From Gammaproteobacteria bacterium (GTDB taxonomy: Bacteria; Pseudomonadota; Gammaproteobacteria; Competibacterales; Competibacteraceae): a DNA stretch of 9,435 nucleotides. Below are positions 1 through 6,432 of this stretch, one piece after another. Each line of letters starts with the position of its first letter. The stretch's first letter is position 1. Below the pieces are notes generated by a model. That model was given only the letters and a program-made list of their open reading frames with translations. It had not been told where the DNA came from and did no database searches. The DNA is taken from positions 1 through 9,435 of the forward strand of contig PWUP01000021.1 of the NCBI GenBank assembly GCA_003562535.1, written 5' to 3'. A program made the translations under genes and the position numbers.

Positions 1-170
1 GTTAACTGTTTGCCGCTACGAGTGAATAACTCAACGCCCAGCTCATCTTCTAATAGGCGAATTTGCTTACTGATGCCGGGTTGTGAAGTGTACAACACGT
101 CAGCCGCGGCGGACATATTCATGCGCTGATGCACAATCGTCACTAAGTACCGCAGTTGTTGCAGTTTCAC
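1..170 (-). CDS. cysB: CysB-type LysR transcriptional regulator, N-terminal part
   Basis: The first 56 residues of a LysR-type regulator are visible; the rest lies beyond the left edge. The protein begins MKLQQLRYLV and contains LYTSQPGISKQIRLLEDELG at about residues 26-45, followed by FTRSGK. This closely matches the winged helix-turn-helix start of E. coli CysB as I remember it, and fits CysB better than its paralogue Cbl. CysB activates genes for sulfate uptake and cysteine synthesis in response to N-acetylserine. The start is a GTG at 170-168, chosen because it places MKLQQLRY exactly where the family begins. No good Shine-Dalgarno sequence precedes it. The recombinase stop codon lies only 9 bases upstream, so the gene has no room for a promoter of its own outside recombinase coding sequence. 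The effector-binding domain cannot be assessed. Confidence 0.9.
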   Translation of the reverse strand, partial: MKLQQLRYLVTIVHQRMNMSAAADVLYTSQPGISKQIRLLEDELGVELFTRSGKQL

Positions 171-179
171 CAGCCGTGC

Positions 180-1343
180 TCACTCATCAGAGTGTTGATC
201 AGAAGAACGTAAGCGATGCTGCTGCATGGCATCGTGCCAATGGCCATCTTCTGTGTGTAAATACAAGCCTGTGGTGTCGAGTTTGGCGTGCCGAGCGCTG
301 CGTTGCAGGTGACGCAGGCTGATGCCGGCATCCGCTTGATGGGTGATGCTGGTGTGTCGCAACCAATGCGTGGACGCACGGCGTAATTTTTCGGCCTTGT
401 AAGCGTCTTCACTGGCAAGTCGATCAGCCGCCTGTGCCACGAGTTCTTTGACAATGCGATAAATCATATTGGCGCTGATGCCTGCGGTTCCTTTGAGATT
501 CAATACCAAAGGTGTCGTTTCCCCCGGAGTCGGCATCAGCGATAAGCCGAGAAATTGCCGGTAGCGTTGTAACGCTTGCACCATATCGTCGTTGACCGGT
601 ACCCGAGCCGTTTTCGCGCCTTTGCCGGTGACTTGCCACCACCAGCGCCCGCGTAGTTCACGAAAATCACCCATACAATTTTCTGCCAGCTCACTGACTC
701 GCGGGCCGAGTAAATACAAAAAGGCCAGCAGATAACGGGCGCGTTCATAATAACGCAGGCTTTTATCATCGTCTTTGGGTAAATCAGCCACGGTATCCCA
801 TAAGGCTTGCCATTGATCCAATTCTAAAAATCGTTCCACACCGACATGCGCTTGAGCGCCGCTGCGGTCACGTCGCTTCAGCAGGGCTAAGGGATTGCCC
901 GATAAATAACCGGCTTTGACCAAATAGGTGAACAGGGCATTGATGATTAATAGTGCGGTACGGCGTGAACTGGGGCTAAGCGGTCCTGTAAACGGTTTCC
1001 AGTGTTCACTAAACCGAGGCGCTTTAGGGCCACACCACACATCGTGCGGCTGTGGATCGACTAAAAACTGCTCGTAAGCCAGACAATCTTCGCGGGTCAA
1101 ACTGGAGAGTGCTTTGCCGCGTTGGATAAATGCCCAGAGTAACAGTCGTTCGGCTTCTTTGCGGTAATGCCTTTGGGTTTGGGGGGATTGATGAAATTCA
1201 GCCAGCCAAGTTTGCACGGCTTGCATATCATTATCCGCATCAATTTGGCGAACGGTATCTGCCGAGGCTCGATTAGTCCCGTGACGGCCATCAAGCTGGG
1301 CTGGAATGGGTAACTGTTCGAGCGGTTGCGGCAGTAAAGCCAA
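180..1343 (-). CDS. Tyrosine recombinase / phage-type integrase
   Basis: This is a complete 387-residue site-specific recombinase of the tyrosine (lambda-integrase) family. An N-terminal SAM-like core-binding domain spans about residues 40-150, with the catalytic domain from about 170 to 370. All expected catalytic residues are visible: R215 in GPRVSEL, K241 in GKGAKTARVPV, H326 and R329 in HWLRHTS, H352 in SARHAKLDTT, and nucleophile Y361 in GLYLH. It should therefore be active in DNA cleavage and strand exchange. The start is a TTG at 1343-1341, supported by an AGGGAG seven bases upstream. Its stop is 9 bases from cysB on the same strand. I see no excisionase, phage or transposon genes beside it, so it looks like a solitary or domesticated recombinase. 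It is not XerC or XerD, since it is longer (those are about 300 residues) and the flanks do not fit. Its target site is unknown. Confidence 0.9.
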   Translation of the reverse strand: MALLPQPLEQLPIPAQLDGRHGTNRASADTVRQIDADNDMQAVQTWLAEFHQSPQTQRHYRKEAERLLLWAFIQRGKALSSLTREDCLAYEQFLVDPQPHDVWCGPKAPRFSEHWKPFTGPLSPSSRRTALLIINALFTYLVKAGYLSGNPLALLKRRDRSGAQAHVGVERFLELDQWQALWDTVADLPKDDDKSLRYYERARYLLAFLYLLGPRVSELAENCMGDFRELRGRWWWQVTGKGAKTARVPVNDDMVQALQRYRQFLGLSLMPTPGETTPLVLNLKGTAGISANMIYRIVKELVAQAADRLASEDAYKAEKLRRASTHWLRHTSITHQADAGISLRHLQRSARHAKLDTTGLYLHTEDGHWHDAMQQHRLRSSDQHSDE

Positions 1344-1350
1344 TGACGTT

Positions 1351-1356
1351 CTCCCT
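1351..1356 (-). promoter_or_regulatory. Shine-Dalgarno site fixing the recombinase TTG start
   Basis: On the minus strand this reads AGGGAG, followed by 7 bases and then TTG. A strong ribosome-binding site at normal spacing supports TTG at 1343 as the true start of the recombinase. Confidence 0.7.
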
Positions 1357-1438
1357 AAGGTGAGTAGTGTTAGCCATTTTACCGCAACCGCTCATCATGC
1401 AACATGCACAGCACGATATAACGCCATAAACGAGTTTA

Positions 1439-1458
1439 AATGACCTTATTCAGTCATT
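1439..1458. repeat. Inverted repeat AATGAC-8-GTCATT upstream of the recombinase
   Basis: Perfect 6-base arms flank the 8-base spacer CTTATTCA, in the AT-rich gap between the recombinase and the DUF4389 gene. The position suits an operator. The layout, short inverted arms around an 8-base core, also resembles a tyrosine recombinase crossover site. The arms do not extend much beyond 6 bases, so chance is a real possibility. Confidence 0.4.
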
Positions 1459-1460
1459 CA

Positions 1461-1488
1461 TGATAATAGCCGTTATCTTGAATTATCA
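1461..1488. repeat. Inverted repeat TGATAAT-14-ATTATCA upstream of the recombinase
   Basis: Perfect 7-base arms lie at 1461-1467 and 1482-1488. Nested inside is a second short palindrome, GATAA-6-TTATC (1462-1477), that shares the left arm. The region is AT-rich, so short palindromes are expected, but three overlap within 50 bases. There is no run of T that would make it a terminator. An operator is possible. The remainder of the 1344-1525 gap shows nothing I can name. Confidence 0.35.
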
Positions 1489-1525
1489 CCGTTTCGTTTA
1501 ATAGCGTATCTCATAAAACGTGATA

Positions 1526-2035
1526 TTAAATGCTACGATTGGGGTCGTTGGGGACATCGCCTTGAGTCTCGCTCGATTTCCACTCACTGGCCGGAGCAAC
1601 GCTCTGTGCAGCGGGTTGAGTGTTGGCTGGCGCTGGCTGCTGCGTAGGCTCACTGGCAGACGAAGACGTCAAATTGCGCACCCAATCCGGCAACGGGAAA
1701 CGCTCGGAACAAAACAGCAAGTATTCCCACACCTGTCCGACATAACGTGCTAAACCTCGGTTGATGTTATTCAGTGCCGGGTTGGTATTACCTGTAAACA
1801 ACATGAATAAGAATTGCACCACAATCAGCAGTCCTGTTGCCCATAACAACACTCGAAACAGGAACAAGGCGATTACCGTAAATAAGATCACAACCAGCAC
1901 AAAACGTATCCAAGTGTGGGTGTTAGACACACGCGCCTTGACTTCCGGCGGTAAAGCATCGGTCATTTTGGATAAACTGTCTTTGGCTTTAGCGGTAGCC
2001 GCTTTGGCTTTTTCTTGCATCTCATGCGTATTCAT
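1526..2035 (-). CDS. DUF4389 domain membrane protein
   Basis: This predicts a 169-residue inner-membrane protein of unknown function. A charged, Ala/Lys-rich amphipathic N-terminal segment (about residues 5-40) is followed by a very hydrophobic stretch at about 44-81, long enough for two membrane passes. After that comes a segment with LFTGNTNPALNNINRGLARY and an EYLLFCSERFPLP motif. The order of hydrophobic core, LFTG, RGLARY and aromatic F(C/N)xExFPxP is what I recall for DUF4389. The last 50 residues are Ser/Pro/Gln/Ala-rich and probably disordered. The start ATG at 2035 is chosen because GGAG lies 6 bases upstream; a longer reading from a TTG at 2068 has no such support. It is divergent from the VWA gene. 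Whether it works with the four-gene cluster to its right is not known. Confidence 0.75.
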   Translation of the reverse strand: MNTHEMQEKAKAATAKAKDSLSKMTDALPPEVKARVSNTHTWIRFVLVVILFTVIALFLFRVLLWATGLLIVVQFLFMLFTGNTNPALNNINRGLARYVGQVWEYLLFCSERFPLPDWVRNLTSSSASEPTQQPAPANTQPAAQSVAPASEWKSSETQGDVPNDPNRSI

Positions 2036-2104
2036 CGGATTCTCCGTAGTAAATTTTAATGGTACCAACCGTATGGATTGGCGTCTGTGTCATTAAAGCG
2101 CCAT

Positions 2105-2110
2105 ATTATA
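2105..2110 (-). promoter_or_regulatory. Candidate -10 box for the DUF4389 gene
   Basis: The minus strand reads a perfect TATAAT, which would give a leader of about 60 bases before the ATG at 2035. No convincing -35 hexamer lies at 16-18 bases. The same bases read TATTAT on the plus strand (2104-2109) and could serve as the -10 of the divergent VWA gene, with a poor TTGGCG at 2078 spaced too far (20 bases). Confidence 0.35.
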
Positions 2111-2181
2111 GTGTAATTCAGGAACCGGCGATGAATAACATTAGTCTGGTGGATAGATTAACCATTTAGGAACTGACCATC

Positions 2182-2871
2182 ATGTCTCGTTCGATCGTAC
2201 CGTCTAGTGCGACTGAAGTTGCCGCATTTCTTCAGCAAGTGCGCACCCTACCCGCTAAAACGCCACAAGGTCGGCTGATTTTCGCCCTCGATGCAACCGC
2301 CAGTCGTCAACCCACTTGGGATCAAGCCTGCGCACTGCAAACCGCGATGTTTGCGGCGGTGGCTGAAATCGGGGGGCTTAAGGTGCAACTGGCCTGGTAC
2401 CGAGGCCAAGGTGAGTTCCAGTCCAGTGATTGGTTTACGTCGGCCAACCCATTAATGCAGGCTATGGCCGAAGTGCGGTGTGCAGGTGGCTTGACCCAAA
2501 TCCGCAGAGTGTTAGATCATGCAGCGCGGGAATCTAAGCATTACCCCATTAATGCGGTAGTCTTTGTTGGGGATTGTGTTGAAGAGTCGCCTGAGGATTT
2601 GTATCGGCGCGGTGGTCAATTGGCCGTACTCGGCATCCCGGTGTTCAGTTTTCATGAAGGTGGTGAACCTAGTGCAGCAGCAACATTACGGGAATTGTCT
2701 CAGATCACCGGCGGAGCCTATTGTCCGTTTGATCAAGGCAGTGCCGAACAATTGAAACTCCTACTGCGAGCCGTAGCGGTGTATGCCGCAGGTGGATACA
2801 CGGCCTTAGAGCGCTTTAGTCATCGTCACGGTAAACTGGTTAAACAACTGACCCATCAAATTCGACCCTAA
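2182..2871 (+). CDS. VWA domain protein with intact MIDAS metal site
   Basis: This is a 229-residue protein consisting almost entirely of one von Willebrand factor A domain. The metal-ion-dependent adhesion site is readable: DATAS at residues 37-41 (the DxSxS motif with Thr at the second position), T105 in GGLTQI, and D131 in VFVGDCVEE. It can therefore probably bind Mg2+ and a partner protein. There is no signal peptide or membrane segment, so it is likely cytoplasmic. The patterns ALDATxSRQPTWD, GGLTQI and TGGAYCPFD match a family I recall beside membrane J-domain genes in alphaproteobacteria, and the next gene here is such a protein. The start ATG at 2182 has AGGA 10 bases upstream. It is the first gene of a plus-strand cluster, 8 bases ahead of the J-domain gene. 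VWA proteins often act with AAA+ ATPases, and one lies three genes downstream. Its own role is unknown. Confidence 0.85.
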   Translation: MSRSIVPSSATEVAAFLQQVRTLPAKTPQGRLIFALDATASRQPTWDQACALQTAMFAAVAEIGGLKVQLAWYRGQGEFQSSDWFTSANPLMQAMAEVRCAGGLTQIRRVLDHAARESKHYPINAVVFVGDCVEESPEDLYRRGGQLAVLGIPVFSFHEGGEPSAAATLRELSQITGGAYCPFDQGSAEQLKLLLRAVAVYAAGGYTALERFSHRHGKLVKQLTHQIRP

Positions 2872-2879
2872 CGACCTCC

Positions 2880-3650
2880 ATGATTTTAATCTATGCCGTT
2901 TTACTCACCCTAATCCTCGGTTTGGGTACATGGGTTTTCCGTCAATGGGCGCACCAGGCCGGCCCGGTGCGGGCGCGTCAGGTGCTGTCACGCAGTATCA
3001 TGCTGATTACGGCTGTGGTCTTAGTCATTGTCTTACTGCGCGCAGGAGCCACACTATTGGCCTTAGCGGTCGCCCTACTCCCTGTATTGCAGCGCTTGCT
3101 GCCTACACTTATGATGCTGGCTCCAGCGCTGTTGCGTTGGTATCAGCGGGGCAAGCACAGTAGAACTCACCAAGATCCTACCCGTCATCGTCCACAACAC
3201 TCGACGGTGACTACTCAGTTTTTGGTCATGACGCTTAATCATGCCGATGGCCGTATGACAGGCGAAGTGCTCAAAGGACGCTACCAAGGTACGGTCTTGT
3301 CACAATTAAATCTTACTGAGTTATTTGATCTGCTGAGTGAGTGTCAGGCTGATCCTCAGTCATCCGCTGTGCTACAAGCGTATCTTGATCGTGAACATCC
3401 GCAATGGCGTCAAGCTCAGCATTCTGCTGATGAACCGTTTACTGATTTTGGGGCTGATGCCCAGAGCGATCAGGCGATGAGCAGTGTTGAAGCCCGAGCC
3501 ATCTTGGGGGTTGATGCTGACGCCTCACGCGAGGACATTATCCATGCCCATCGGCGTTTGATGCAGAAGTTTCACCCAGATCGTGGCGGTAATGACTTTT
3601 TAGCGGCTAAAATTAATCGGGCTAAGTCGGTTTTGCTACGAGATTTTTAG
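2880..3650 (+). CDS. Membrane-anchored J-domain (DnaJ-like) protein
   Basis: This is a 256-residue co-chaperone-like protein. Membrane segments lie at about residues 2-20 and in a long hydrophobic stretch at about 39-86. A basic cytoplasmic linker follows. A middle region at about 114-175 contains MTLNHADGRMTGEVLKG and later LQAYLDREHPQW, a conserved block in this family. The C-terminal J domain covers about 201-256, with HPD at 232-234 in KFHPDRGG, the motif that stimulates DnaK-type ATPases. The layout of an N-terminal membrane anchor and C-terminal J domain is like mitochondrial Pam18/Tim14 and unlike classical DnaJ, which lacks the membrane part and has the J domain first. The likely role is recruiting DnaK to the inner membrane. 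The ATG lies 8 bases after the VWA stop with no clear Shine-Dalgarno sequence, so translational coupling is plausible. Confidence 0.87.
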   Translation: MILIYAVLLTLILGLGTWVFRQWAHQAGPVRARQVLSRSIMLITAVVLVIVLLRAGATLLALAVALLPVLQRLLPTLMMLAPALLRWYQRGKHSRTHQDPTRHRPQHSTVTTQFLVMTLNHADGRMTGEVLKGRYQGTVLSQLNLTELFDLLSECQADPQSSAVLQAYLDREHPQWRQAQHSADEPFTDFGADAQSDQAMSSVEARAILGVDADASREDIIHAHRRLMQKFHPDRGGNDFLAAKINRAKSVLLRDF

Positions 3651-3680
3651 CATTTAAGTTGTTTTTTGTTATAGATAAGA

Positions 3681-3689
3681 TGATATAAA
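3681..3689 (+). promoter_or_regulatory. Extended -10-like motif ending just before the traB-like start
   Basis: The sequence TGATATAAA has the TGn-TATAAT form of an extended -10 element. The usual 7-base offset would start transcription at about 3696, which is the GTG start codon itself. A poor -35 (TTGTTT at 3659-3664) lies 19 bases upstream. The 10-base core GATGATATAA (3679-3688) recurs exactly before the next gene at 4888-4897. Confidence 0.35.
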
Positions 3690-3695
3690 ATACCT

Positions 3696-4883
3696 GTGAA
3701 AGAACCTATTTTAGAACAATTCATTGATGGGCATCGCCTCACCCTATTGGGCACGGCTCACGTTTCCCTAGCCAGTGTTGAAGCGGTTCAGCAACTGCTG
3801 GAACCGGGTGAATATGATGTGGTAGCGGTTGAGTTATGCGCCAGCCGCCATCATCTCATGACCGAGCCTGATAGTATGGCGCAATTGGATTTATTTGCCG
3901 TGATCCGCTCCGGCAAAGCCCCTTTGGTGGCATCCAGTCTGGCGTTGGGGGCTTATCAGCAGCGCCTGGCTGAAGATCTGGGCATTGAACCGGGTGCGGA
4001 GATGCGCGCTGCGGTCAATTATGCCCGCGAACACGGCCTGCCCTTATGGCTGATTGATCGCGACGTGGGTATTACCCTGCGGCGGGTCTATCGCAGTGTG
4101 CCGTGGTGGCAACGGTTTAATCTTATTGCAGGATTACTGGCCAGCGTTGTGGTGCGTGAGCCGATTAAAGCGGAAGAAGTCGAACAGCTTAAACGCGGGG
4201 ATATGCTGTCCAATACGTTTGAGTATTTTGCTGAACAATCTCCCAGTTTATACCACTCTTTAATTGCGGAACGAGACCAATTCATGGCGGCCCGTTTGCG
4301 TCAAGAAAGCGCAGCCACTCGTTCACCACGGCGCATTTTAGCCGTAGTCGGTGCCGGGCATTTACAAGGCATCGCCGCTGAGCTGGAACGCCCCTCTCCT
4401 ACTCCACCCAGCCAAACCATTGCCGAGCTGAATAGCGTTCCAGTACCTAGCCGCTGGCCGCAAGCCATTCCTTGGGTCATCGTCGGATTAGTCTTATGTG
4501 GTTTTGCCATCGGGTTCTACCGCAGTCCTGAATTAGGCTGGACCTTGGTCGCTGATTGGGTGTTGATTAATGGTGCCTTGACTGCTATCGGTGTCACCAT
4601 AGCCGGGGGACATCCCTTGACGATCATCAGCGCCTTTTTTGCCGCCCCCCTCACCTCCTTGAACCCTACCATTGGCGCAGGCATGGTGACCGGTGCCATT
4701 GAAGCTTGGTTGCGCAAGCCTCGGGTGGCCGACTTTAGTCGCTTACGGAAAGACGCCGCCAGTGTGAAAGGCTGGTGGCATAATCGAGTCACGCGAGTAT
4801 TGTTGGTCTTTATACTGGGTACTTTAGGCTCAGCGATAGGTACTTATGTGGCTGGGTTCAGGATTGCTGAACGTCTGTTATAA
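3696..4883 (+). CDS. TraB/PrgY-family membrane protein
   Basis: This is a 395-residue protein of the TraB/PrgY/GumN family. The soluble N-terminal domain shows GTAHVS at residues 19-24, VVAVELC ending near 48, ERDQFMAARL near 192-201, and GAGHLQG at 219-225. These conserved His/Glu/Arg blocks define the family, whose fold has been linked to a putative metalloprotease-like activity. The C-terminal third is hydrophobic, with likely membrane segments near 257-275, 286-304, 308-330 and 367-388. The length fits full-length bacterial and archaeal members. Enterococcal PrgY and TraB limit pheromone activity in conjugation, but chromosomal relatives in gammaproteobacteria have no settled role, so pheromone control should not be assumed here. 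The start is GTG at 3696 with no recognisable Shine-Dalgarno sequence. The gene lies 45 bases after the J-domain gene and 19 before the ATPase. Confidence 0.87.
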   Translation: MKEPILEQFIDGHRLTLLGTAHVSLASVEAVQQLLEPGEYDVVAVELCASRHHLMTEPDSMAQLDLFAVIRSGKAPLVASSLALGAYQQRLAEDLGIEPGAEMRAAVNYAREHGLPLWLIDRDVGITLRRVYRSVPWWQRFNLIAGLLASVVVREPIKAEEVEQLKRGDMLSNTFEYFAEQSPSLYHSLIAERDQFMAARLRQESAATRSPRRILAVVGAGHLQGIAAELERPSPTPPSQTIAELNSVPVPSRWPQAIPWVIVGLVLCGFAIGFYRSPELGWTLVADWVLINGALTAIGVTIAGGHPLTIISAFFAAPLTSLNPTIGAGMVTGAIEAWLRKPRVADFSRLRKDAASVKGWWHNRVTRVLLVFILGTLGSAIGTYVAGFRIAERLL

Positions 4884-4889
4884 ATATGA

Positions 4890-4898
4890 TGATATAAG
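4890..4898 (+). promoter_or_regulatory. Extended -10-like motif ending just before the ATPase start
   Basis: The sequence TGATATAAG matches the extended -10 pattern TGn-TATAAT. It lies 5 bases from the ATG at 4903, so predicted transcription would begin at or within the start codon. No good -35 is present. It sits inside the same 10-base repeat found before the TraB-like gene. Confidence 0.3.
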
Positions 4899-4902
4899 AA
4901 CT

Positions 4903-5799
4903 ATGCATGATTTGACTCAACTTATCCACCGCGCTGAAACCGTTCTCGAACGCTTGGAACAGTATCTGCCTGCACCCTCACAACCGCCCGATTGGTCGCA
5001 GTATTGGGCAGGACACTGGCAGGCACACGGCGCGTTCGGGTCAGTGCGCGCCATACCGCGCATCCATCAGGTGCGACTGCAAGACTTGCAATGCATTGAC
5101 CGCCAAAAGACGATGGTGGCTCGCAATACTCGGCAGTTTTTACAAGGCTATCCGGCCAATAATGTGCTGCTTTGGGGGCCTAAGGGCACGGGCAAATCCT
5201 CACTGATTAAAGCCGTACTGAATGAATACGCTGAGCACGGCTTACGGCTGGTCGAAGTGGATCGCAGTGAGTTAAGCGCTTTGCCAGATATTATGGCACC
5301 GCTGGCTGAGTCGCCCTACCGATTCATGATCTATTGCGATGATTTATCTTTCGAAGCGGATGACCCCAGTTATAAGGCGCTAAAAGCCACGTTGGATGGC
5401 TCGATCAGCGCCACACCGGATAATGTCCTATTGTACGCCACATCCAATCGACGCCATCTATTGCCTGAATGGGCGTCCGATAATCAAACCGCGCACATCA
5501 TCAATAAGGAGTTACATCATGGTGAAGCGGTTGAGGAGAAAATTTCGCTTTCCGAGCGTTTTGGAATGTGGCTGGCATTCCATCCTTTCAGCCAAGACGA
5601 CTACTTACATATCGTAGCGTATTGGTTACAACAACTGGGTTGGAAACAAGCAACTTTAGAACCCGAAGTTCGCCAAGCCGCATTGCAATGGGCGTTGCAA
5701 CGCGGCTCCCGCAGCGGGCGAGCCGCTTGGCAATTCGCCCGTGACTGGGTGGGTCAGCAGGCGCTGGACAACCCACAACCCAGCAACCAGAGGCGATAA
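4903..5799 (+). CDS. DUF815-type AAA+ ATPase
   Basis: This is a 298-residue predicted ATPase. It has a Walker A motif GPKGTGKSS at residues 92-100, a Walker B region FMIYCDDLSF at 141-150 (D146, D147), a sensor-1-like ATSNRR with N182, an LSERFG motif near 216-221, and a Ser/Gly/Arg-rich GSRSGR near 268-273 in the sensor-2 position. The combination NNVLLWGPKGTGKSS, CDDLSFE, SNRRHLLPE and LSERFG is what I recall for the DUF815 family. Members are widespread in bacteria but functionally uncharacterised. There is no membrane segment. ATG at 4903 is preferred because the family begins about there and a longer reading would overlap the TraB-like gene; no good Shine-Dalgarno sequence is seen. Its stop codon abuts that of the convergent cytochrome gene. 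A partnership with the VWA protein is inferred from position only. Confidence 0.87.
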   Translation: MHDLTQLIHRAETVLERLEQYLPAPSQPPDWSQYWAGHWQAHGAFGSVRAIPRIHQVRLQDLQCIDRQKTMVARNTRQFLQGYPANNVLLWGPKGTGKSSLIKAVLNEYAEHGLRLVEVDRSELSALPDIMAPLAESPYRFMIYCDDLSFEADDPSYKALKATLDGSISATPDNVLLYATSNRRHLLPEWASDNQTAHIINKELHHGEAVEEKISLSERFGMWLAFHPFSQDDYLHIVAYWLQQLGWKQATLEPEVRQAALQWALQRGSRSGRAAWQFARDWVGQQALDNPQPSNQRR

Positions 5800-6402
5800 T
5801 TAGCGCACTTGCTCAATCATATAGGCCATAGCATTAAGAATGTCTTGGTCGGACAGATCCATACGCCCGCCTTTGGGTGGCATAGCACCGATGCCTCCCA
5901 AGGAATTCTGTGCTAAGGCATCCCAGCCTTTGGCTAAACGCTCATTCCATTGAGAAGCATCACCCGAAACCGGCGCACCAGCAATCCCTTGAGCATGGCA
6001 AACCGAACAGGCTGAAGCGTAAATCGACTGTCCAGCCGCAGCATCAAACTCAGCAGGTATCTGTAGCCCATTGGCAGCGGCGGCAGGTGGTTCAGCGTCA
6101 GCGGCAACCGTCTCTGCTGGAGCCGGTTCAGGTTCAGGTTCAGCCGCACTCACACTCTCCTCATCGGCCACGTCCTCTTCAGCCGCAGGCGGTTCAGACT
6201 CATCGTTCTCATCCTGTGGAGGAGCCGCTACCACGACCCGCCCTACCGGTCTCAGGCGTTCTTCAATCTCGTCAAAGGGCGACGTTGCAGCCACCGCAGA
6301 CGCAATCATCATGGAGCCAATCAACAAAGCGATAGCGACGACAGCCAGTCCTGCCGTCATAACGGTTAGCCATTTCACAACCGTCTTGTCTTCATTATTC
6401 AC
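5800..6402 (-). CDS. Membrane-anchored cytochrome c5 family protein
   Basis: This 200-residue monohaem c-type cytochrome has an N-terminal membrane segment at about residues 11-38 that could serve as an uncleaved anchor or a signal peptide. Next comes a roughly 55-residue acidic linker (about 60-112) rich in Glu, Pro and Ala, including an EPEPEP run. The C-terminal cytochrome domain has the haem site CSVCH at 132-136 and the likely axial Met174 in GAMPPKGG, a motif typical of cytochrome c5. It probably carries electrons on the periplasmic face of the inner membrane, perhaps to a terminal oxidase; the partner is not shown here. The start is a GTG at 6402 with GAGGTG 5 bases upstream. The linker makes it longer than a plain c5 domain of about 100 residues. 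It is convergent with the ATPase with no gap. Confidence 0.88.
   Translation of the reverse strand: MNNEDKTVVKWLTVMTAGLAVVAIALLIGSMMIASAVAATSPFDEIEERLRPVGRVVVAAPPQDENDESEPPAAEEDVADEESVSAAEPEPEPAPAETVAADAEPPAAAANGLQIPAEFDAAAGQSIYASACSVCHAQGIAGAPVSGDASQWNERLAKGWDALAQNSLGGIGAMPPKGGRMDLSDQDILNAMAYMIEQVR
6125..6142. repeat. Three tandem copies of GGTTCA in the cytochrome linker
   Basis: Three perfect hexamers lie head to tail and encode alternating Glu-Pro on the minus strand. Changes in copy number would lengthen or shorten the linker by two residues without shifting the frame. Confidence 0.7.
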
Positions 6403-6432
6403 ATCAACACCTCAAGTCATCCTCAGAATCAA

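Noticed and set aside
83..322. Plus-strand frame of 79 residues over the cysB/recombinase junction
   Set aside because: It runs antisense across two well-supported genes and has no family features.
180..2035. Recombinase plus DUF4389 gene as part of an integrated mobile element
   Set aside because: I see no att-like direct repeats, no excisionase, no cargo and no transfer genes, and the DUF4389 gene looks like ordinary chromosome.
3651..3695. T-rich stretch after the J-domain gene as an intrinsic terminator
   Set aside because: A run of six T is present, but no stable GC-rich hairpin precedes it.
3696..5799. TraB-like protein and ATPase as conjugation genes
   Set aside because: The name TraB also refers to conjugative transfer ATPases, but this protein is of the unrelated TraB/PrgY family. 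No relaxase, coupling protein or type IV secretion gene is present.
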